Part shown: positions 12,396 to 21,300 of the stretch, piece after piece
How positions within the stretch are numbered: position 1 is the first letter of the stretch
Layout: each line of letters begins with the position of its first letter
Assembly: GCF_964204645.1 (NCBI RefSeq)
Contig: NC_134034.1
Coordinates: forward strand, 12,052,462 to 12,116,461
Direction of reading: 5' to 3'
Source: Tubulanus polymorphus
Lineage: Eukaryota; Nemertea; Palaeonemertea; Tubulaniformes; Tubulanidae
DNA: 64,000 nt
Made by a program: the position numbers and the translations under genes
Notes under the pieces: generated by a model
What the model saw: only the letters and a program-made list of their open reading frames with translations
The model's database searches: none
What the model was told of the DNA's origin: nothing

Positions 12396-15300
12396 CAGGA
12401 AAGTGAATATCCTGCAGTATAGGGTTGAGCGCACCCTCCACCCTCCCGGTCCTGTATCTCTACGAGATAAAACAGTAATCACTGCCACCCGACGCAGTGG
12501 TTTAATATGATAATAAAAACCCGATTGAGAGTTGTCGGTTCACACGCATTCCGACGATGTTTGGCAATATCGTTATACCTTAGTAAACGACACCTGTTGA
12601 GGAATTCGGCGCGAAGAGAGAGAGATCTGGGGGTGGGTTAGAGTTATACAGCGTAGAACGGTGAACGATGCCAGAAATTACTGACATATTTTATGAACGA
12701 AACGAACGGAAGGAATGAACTATTAGAAGCAGGTTTAGATTATCGGGTTTATTTTGTAATTCACCATCCTCTCTCCCTTCCCCTCACCCATCTCTCCCCC
12801 TCTCTCCCCCCTCCCAACTGACGAACCTGACTATGACAACTTTTGAGAGTAGTTTCTACACTTTAGGAGCTTGATTTCTCCTGAAACTATCAGTACCCTC
12901 GTACTGGGAATAATTTTGAGTTCATTTCATTTTCAATTAAACTACTATTATTGATACGAGATCACTCTCTTTTTGGTGAGAATTGCTGAATTGATGAGAT
13001 ATTGGAATCAAGGTCCGATCTACCGAGCAAATACTGAATGTCAAATCGAATGATTTTTCTTCGCTCCTCTAAAAATAACAGATCGGTATGTTAAGTCTAT
13101 ATATCCGCTAGCCTTACCCCCTGGACGGTGTTAGATTATCGCATTCAAAACGTCGGTTTTGTTTAAGACATCGCAGGTTTAGTTGTCGATAAAGAACTGG
13201 TTAGAAACAAGTAACAAGTAACCAGCGTGAAGCCTTCAGTGAAGCCCGGTAACAGTTCAATATAATCTACACCTTAGCTTCAAAACATCTGTTTTTAGGG
13301 GCTAAAATTAGTTTAAGCTCGATCCAGTATTCTAAAAAAATTTCCATAAAGATGGCAGCCTCTATTGGACTTGGAGATATAAGTTTTCAGGGTTGCGGGG
13401 CATTTTTTAATGGAAATGGTACCAGAAATCGCCAGAAATTGTATCCCGGTGGCTTAAGAATATCGCCCTGCCCCCTTCCACTCCGAAAAGAAAAAATTAG
13501 TTGGTTTTGGTGTTTTTGGATATTTTCGAATTACATCTTTTAACTAGAAAAACAATTGCTGCCTCCTTGAGTCCCCCTATGACATCATCAACTAGTCCTT
13601 TAAGACATGGATTTAATGAGATTTTTTCTTCCGCTACGCATCTCATCGAATCTCCCTATGAAATCGTCAAAAATCGAACGAGATTTTAATCAAATTTTTT
13701 TTCTGGTGATTTTTTCAGGGGTAAATTCGCGGTGGTGAAACTTGTCAAGGACAAACAGAACAACAAACAATACGCGGCTAAATTCATCCGTAAACGTCGC
13801 AAGGGCAAGTGTCAACGCGCGGCGATCCTCGATGAGCTCGTCGTCCACGAGATGGCGCTCAATCACTCGCGATTAATTCACATGTACGAAGTGTACGAGA
13901 CCAATCATGACATCATCATTATCATGGAATAGTAAGTATTCATCCCCTTTATGACATCATCGTGTCACGTATTCCCCTATGACATCATCATTATCATGGA
14001 ATAGTAAGTATTCATCCCCCTTATGACATCATCATGTCACATATTCCCCCGATGACATCATCATTATCATGGAATAGTAAGTATTCATCCCCCTTATGAC
14101 ATCATCGTGTCAGGTATTCCCCCTATGACATCATCATTATCATGGAATAGTAAGTATTCATCCCCCTTATGACATCATCATGTCAGGTATTCCCCCTATG
14201 ACATCATCATTATCATGGACTAGTAAGTATTCTTCCCCCTTATGATGTCATGATATAAGTATCCCCCTACGACATCATATAGTTCCCTAATTAAATCATG
14301 GTTTTCTTAAAATATACATGGCTGCCCCTCAAATCCCCCAATGACATCACAGATTACAGTTCTCTCATGGTTAGGATTTTCTATTTACTAATCAAATGTC
14401 TGATATCCCCCTATGACATCAAAAGTGTTTCCTCGCGTAGGGCCTTCATTTTTGTGCTGAATTTTTTGCCCTAGAATTCAAGCGGGGTTCACATGGATTC
14501 CTACATGTCTCTGGTGATTGTCAGATTGTGGGTTGAAATTGAACATAGAAATAAAACTTCTCAACAAAACAAAAACTCGAACATAATACGAATAATCGCC
14601 TGAAATATTTGCCCCTTTGTGAAAGTTTGAGAAATTAATGACCCGCTAAAATGCGGAATGAAATAATGCGTTTGATCGTCAGGCGATAATAGCGCCGGAA
14701 TAGCTGCCGATATTCTATAGATATTCTATATATGGTAAAATAGTATTTCACAAATAAAGTCATGATTCATTTTGTGGTCGATTTGTGACGAGCCTAATCT
14801 CACGAGCGCCTGCTGCCTACGTCCGTCTGAGTTCTAATCGCTTGCAACGGCTCTATTTACATTCGTATAAACTCGCGTTTTTTTTTCTTTTATCCAATCG
14901 TATAAATATTTCTATGGTGAATTTCGATTCGAAAATTGATCTGAAATCAGGCGGAAAATTCTCTTATTTATAGAGACATCGTTTTGAGTCGAGATTTAAA
15001 AAAAATTTTTTTTTTGTTTTAATTTTCTCATTTAAAAAGACATTGTTTTAGGGCAAAACAATACCTGCCATTATTTCTTCTAATTCTTTTTTCTATAATT
15101 TTCTCATTTAAAAAAGACATCGGTTTAAGTCCAGAAATACCTGCCATTTTTTGATTTAATTTTTTTTCTCATTCTAATTGTTTTCCCTTTTAATTTTCTC
15201 ATTTAAAAAGACATTGTTTTTTTAGTCAAATACTACCTTACAATTTTTCTTTGAATTTTTTTTTTCTTTTAATTTTTCTTTCTTTTAATTTCATCATTTA

Positions 15301-18300
15301 GAAATACACCGGCTTGAGTCGAGTTATACCTGCAATTTATTCCTCGAACATTATACGTGGCACGTTTTTCTTAAAAAAAGATTTTCTATTTTTCGAGAAA
15401 CAAAAATCATTTTTGGAAGCGGTTTTATCGCGGGAAAAAAAATCACAAAAAAGCAACGACTTCGATACTCGATTTTAGTTCGAAATACGCTGTCGAGCGA
15501 GAAAAACAAATCCGTTTTGACGGAAACGAATTTTTTTCCAAGGCAATTTCGAGTCTCGTGATGACGCGAATTGCTTTTATACGTGTTTATACAGTTACCG
15601 GACCTTTCCTGAAATAATCGCACGCGCATATATCAACATTATCAAAACTATAACAAAAAACGTCGATTCTTTCGAATCATTTATTCTTACATAGAATTCT
15701 CCTGGCGTCTTTGTGCGTTCTTCGTGTCTCGGACACAAGACTCGGGTTCGAGCTTTTGTTTATTTTGATTTACGATGACAAACGCGGAGAGAACGATCTG
15801 TAAAACAGCGAACAATGAAGAGACTATAGTTCTACAGCAAACTATAGTCTTTTATATTCAGACGGAAATCTAGTTTCAGTATATGTACTATATATTTATG
15901 TATGTATATATAAATGTATATGCGTATATATTTGACAGTTCTGGCGACATTGTGCGCTAGCTAGCGAGCGAGCGCTTATTATTCACAGTTTTCGAAGCTC
16001 GTACGTTTTTCACGTGGCTGAATAAGTTAATTCCCTTCATTATACGTAGCCTACCTCTTAGAGCCTATTCATCCGAGCGTAGACGTCGACACGAGACCCA
16101 ATTCCACAGTTACGAAGTCGAGTCATTTTATGAAAAAATCAACTGATCGTCGACTGATCAATTCGCTCTCATTCACAATCATTGGGGAACTGGATTTCGG
16201 CTATTTTTCTAAAAAAAACAACTTTTTTTCGAAAATCGTTTTGTCGCGTAAACTGCCCGAGATAATCATTTTCAATTTCGATACTATCGCTGCTAATGCT
16301 ACGTATATGTGTGTGTGTCCCCCCCAACTAAATTCATGTATTCAGGTCAATCCTCGTTGAGTAATCCGACTCTTTGGCAAAAAACGGAATGAAATTTTCA
16401 TATTTTATCGCGTTTTAGATAATTTAAGTTTGGAATCGATGGAAATTGACTACAATTGACTAAACTCGACCTTTAGTTGAATTCAGCTATCTACTATGAA
16501 AGTGTGACGTCCGAAAACTTGAAATTACCTGCTATTTGACTAATCATCAGTCGCAGTCAGGGAATAGTCAGGGAATTTTGTATAGAAGCTATAATTCAAG
16601 GAACTGTGTTAAGATTACTAGATCGCGTGTAAAATCGAACAATTTCTGTCTTAGTTTAACGTATTTGATTGTGTTAATTGATTGGTTTCTTTAGCAGATC
16701 AAGTCAGGGAACAATGTGCATGTCAGGGAATAGTCGGGGGGGGGGGGGGGAAGCCAGTGAAATAAAAGTGTTAAAAGTGACCACCCTCTTGGTTCATTGA
16801 CCTATCGAAAAAAATTCAAGCATGATTCAGTTTATATACTAGAAAAAAAAGAATTTAATGTTTTATGTGTTTGTGTTATTTCAGCGCTGTTGGAGGGGAA
16901 TTATTCAACCATTGCGCAGTAGACGAACCTCTAACAGAGAAAGAAACTCAACGACTGATGCGACAGATTCTCGACGGTATCGCTTTCCTACATGACAAAA
17001 ACATCGTGCATTTAGACATCAAGGTAACACAGTGCTTTCCATTACTTTCATTACAGCACTCCAGAGTGTCCGCATTGTGACACTGATGATGTAGAATTCA
17101 ACGTGGAATAAACTACACTAGCTCAAGGAATACAGTATTCCTGAAGATGACTATTAGAATATAGGCGAAACATTGAATAAACTACGCTAGGTCAAGGAAT
17201 ACAGTATTCCTGAAGATGACTATTAGAATATAGGCGAAACATTGAATAAACTACGCTAGCTCAAGGAATACAGTATTCCTGAAGATGACTATTAGGATAA
17301 AGTCGAAACGTTGAATAAACTACACTAGCTCAAGGAATACAGTATTCCTGAAGATGACTATTAGGATATAGTCGAAACGTTGAATAAACTATGCTAGCTT
17401 AAGGAATACGGTATTCCTGAAGATGACTATTAGAATATAGGCGAAACATTGAATAAACTACGCTAGCTCAAGGAATACAGTATTCCTGAAGATGACTATT
17501 AGGATAAAGTCGAAACGTTGAATAAACTACACTAGCTCAAGGAATACAGTATTCCTGAAGATGACTATTAGAATATAGGCGAAACATTGAATAAACTACG
17601 CTAGCTCAAGGAATACAGTATTCCTGAAGATGACTATTAGGATAAAGTCGAAACGTTGAATAAACTACACTAGCTCAAGGAATACAGTATTCCTGAAGAT
17701 GACTATTAGGATAAAGTCGAAACGTTGAATAAACTACACTAGCTCAAGGAATACAGTATTCCTGAAGATGACTATTAGGATATAGTCGAAACGTTGAATA
17801 AACTATGCTAGCTTAAGGAATACAGTATTCCTGAAGATGACTAAAAGGATATAGTTGACACGTTGAATAAACTACACTAGCTCAAGGTATACAGTATTCC
17901 TGAAGATGACTATTTGAATATAGTCGAAACATTGAATAAACTACACTAGCTCGAGGAATACAGTATTCCTGAAGATGACTATTAGGATATAGTCGAAACG
18001 TTGAATAAACTACACTATCTCAAGGAATACAGTATTCCTTAGAAATTTCAAAACAAATTCTTCGATTGTGGTTTTCGGGACATTTTTATAAAATTGTAGA
18101 GCTGTGAGTTTTGATATCAATCTATTCTTAGCTGTGAGTCCAGTTTTTACCCTAAGGATCTGATTAGAATTTGGTTCGATTCGATGATAAAAAGTTGTCG
18201 CGGGTTCCGATCGATTCGATGAAAAATTCTGTGTTTGCTTAAGATAATTTTTTCGACGTCGAAACTATTTTTCACGGCGTGGGAACTGGTTTTCTGTATA

Positions 18301-21300
18301 GTTAGCGAAGTTTTCGCGAATCCAATTAAAAGAGTATTTCATACGTTATTGTTTCTCAGGGTTGGCCGGGTTTGTTAACGCAGTCAGGTGTTTATATACC
18401 GAAAAGACGTGTAAAACATAGCGGACCCGATCCGGATGCCTAGATGTAAAATACTCGATGTTTATTTTGTTACGGGTGACCGCCCTCTCCCTCGAGCTAG
18501 CGCCCGCGTATTCAAACTCTATAGCGAATCAGTTCGTTCGCGCTTTTGGAAGTAATCCAGAGAATTCCATTTCGTTTGTGCCGTGTAAACCATATACCTC
18601 GTCTTAACGAGGGGCCCGGTCCACCCTCACACGCGAGCTTACAGCTGCGAGTTTAAAACCCGCCGAGCGAAAGCGCCGGAGACAGTTCGGCTGTCACGAA
18701 TGAAAATTGTTGATCCGCTGCCAGAACAGTGCGCGAAAATTTCCAGGGCTCGATTTGTGTTTATCGATCAATAATATTGATTATGATATGTTTGTTCGGT
18801 CAGGTGATCGGTCAAGGGGTCAGTTCAATCTACTTCATTAGCCGTTAACAATGGTTTCGATCGTCGTCGTAAACTTTCTGACAAGTGAATTTCGACATCT
18901 GTTGAAGCTGTGGTTATTGCCTTATCTCGCCCCTTGTACATGAGACGAGTACGTTCTACTCTATAAACCTTCAACTACCTTAGATAAAGTCGCGTAGTTC
19001 GTGTTTTACTATCGATCGAAGGTGCCCCGCGTTCATTTTTAATTCTATCCAATTTTTATCCTCAATCTACGCTGAAAACGTTGTCATCACGTCCTCGCGA
19101 GGAAATTTGATTAAGATGGATCATTTTCCAAGATTCTTGAAATGACCTGCGCGAAAATGTTATATAATCTTTGCAAAAATACGCAGTGCGGCCCGGACTT
19201 CCCTAAAAATGCCCCGTTCTCTATTTCAAAAATTTCAGACATTTTTTCGATCTCTCTAGAAACTTATGAATTTTTTCGATTTATTTTTTAGCCACAGAAT
19301 ATCCTGCTTACGAAGACCGCGCCGGCTCACGGAGATATCAAACTTTGCGACTTCAGTTTCGCGAAACAAGTCAACCAAGGAACGGATATCAGAGATATTT
19401 TAGGAACTCTCGACTATGTCGGTAAGCGCCGAGTCTAATGAGATATTCCAGAAATTCCGTGTGCAAAAAATTCAATTCGAATTGAATATTTATCTCGTGG
19501 TCTTACGCATTTAAGTCGTTATATTTGTGAGGATCGTTATTTGATGAAATATCGGAACGATGACTCGCGCTTAGTAAATTGAATTCGAAATACGATTTGG
19601 CACTTAAAAATAAAGATGACTTCAGAAATATGACGACTTATCAGGGGTTTACCCATGTTTGACCGCATTTTTGCGTTGGTAAGATTCTATTAATGGCATC
19701 TTCAACCCCTTTTCTTTTTCTTATCTAAAAGAACAACCTATTTTTAAATGATAATATGATTATTTTCTATACGAGACCCGATTGAGTTTGACTGCGTAAA
19801 AAAATAAGTGGACCATGTCCTGTTACGCAATTAGCTACGTGTCAATTATTGTTTAAACATTCGCGAACTTTAATCTCGATGATTTTGAAGTCTTTGTGAG
19901 ATTAATTTTGAAGAGGGTTGACTCGCGTCCATGAATCACCGATTGAAAATGTCGTCGCGAGTGGTCACGTAAGACTCTTTGATTTATCGCGATTCAATGA
20001 CATGACGATTCGATTGTTTTTTCAGCGCCGGAAATCTTGAGCTACGAACCGATTAAAAAAGCCACAGATATGTGGTAAGTGTTTACGTTTGTCGCCGCTA
20101 GGTGTCAGCACTGTCCGGACTGCTATGCGCTTCCTATGAATAATTGTGATTATTAGACGGAATGGAATTTCGTTTCATAAAATAAAAACCACAGTTTTTA
20201 GCAACGCGTAGTAACGTCATATACAAAACAAGTTTAATTAATGCTAAATATTTTGAAATATTGAAATTAAATTTCCGTAAAATATTTGATAACAAAAAAA
20301 TTTTGTTTGTTACTATTGCTGAAATTAAACCCAAAAATTGTCTTAAATCTTTACACTGGTCTTAAGTTGTTAGATTGGTTATAGAACCAGAATGAGCTTA
20401 GACTGGTCTTAAGTTGTTAGATTGGTTATAGAACCAAAATGAGCTTAGACTGGTTTTAAGTTGTTAGATTGGTTATAGAACCAGAATGAGCTTAGACTGG
20501 TCTTAAGTTGTTAGATTGGCTATATAACTAAAACTTAAATAAAATTAATACTGTTTTCAAGTTGTTTAATTGGTTATAGAACTAAAGACTGGTCTTAAAT
20601 GTATGCGACTAAGCCCTGGGGCCAGTCTAAGACCAACTTAGTTCTATAGACAATCTAACAACTTACGACCAGTCTTAAGATTTGAGACCACTTTTGGACT
20701 CAAGCCATGACTATGCAACCTGCCCCAGCTGATTTTAAATTCAAATTTAGACGGCACTGAATCGAGTGCAGGGCGATTGATTTGAATTCGAGGCAGTTCG
20801 ATGAATGTACGGTAATTAAGTTGTGTGTTATTAATTAATGTTGACTAATGTTGTTTATTTGTGTTTAGGAGTATCGGAGTGCTGGCGTACGTCATGTTGA
20901 CCGGACACTCGCCGTTCCTGGGCGAAACGAAACAGGAAACATTCCTAAACATTTCACAAATCAACGTCGAATATCCGGACGATCTGTTTAAAAACATCTC
21001 GTCGAACGCGCGAGATTTCATCGCGAAATTACTAGTCAAAGATCCCGAGTAAGTTTCAGTAAATCGTAACAAGGTGCTGGGTTTATAGACGTGGGGTAGA
21101 GTGAACTCAGCGGGTTACAGGCAAATAGGGGTCATTCATAAATGAAGAAATCCCACACTTCGAATTTAAAATTTCACGATCAAATTTATTATTATGAAAC
21201 CACAACTCTGTTATCGCCATCCTCTTCAGTCCACTTCACTTAGTTACATAATTTGTTTTTACTGTGAACTGTTTAGAATTGCTGTGGTTTCTACGGTACC

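Noticed and set aside
11638-12488. Ser/Leu/Pro-rich ORFs on the minus strand
   Set aside because: They come from the polypurine minisatellite and (GA)n; several frames are open at once.
13906-18040. CRISPR-like array of direct repeats
   Set aside because: The units lack unique spacers, are imperfect, and lie in introns of an animal gene.
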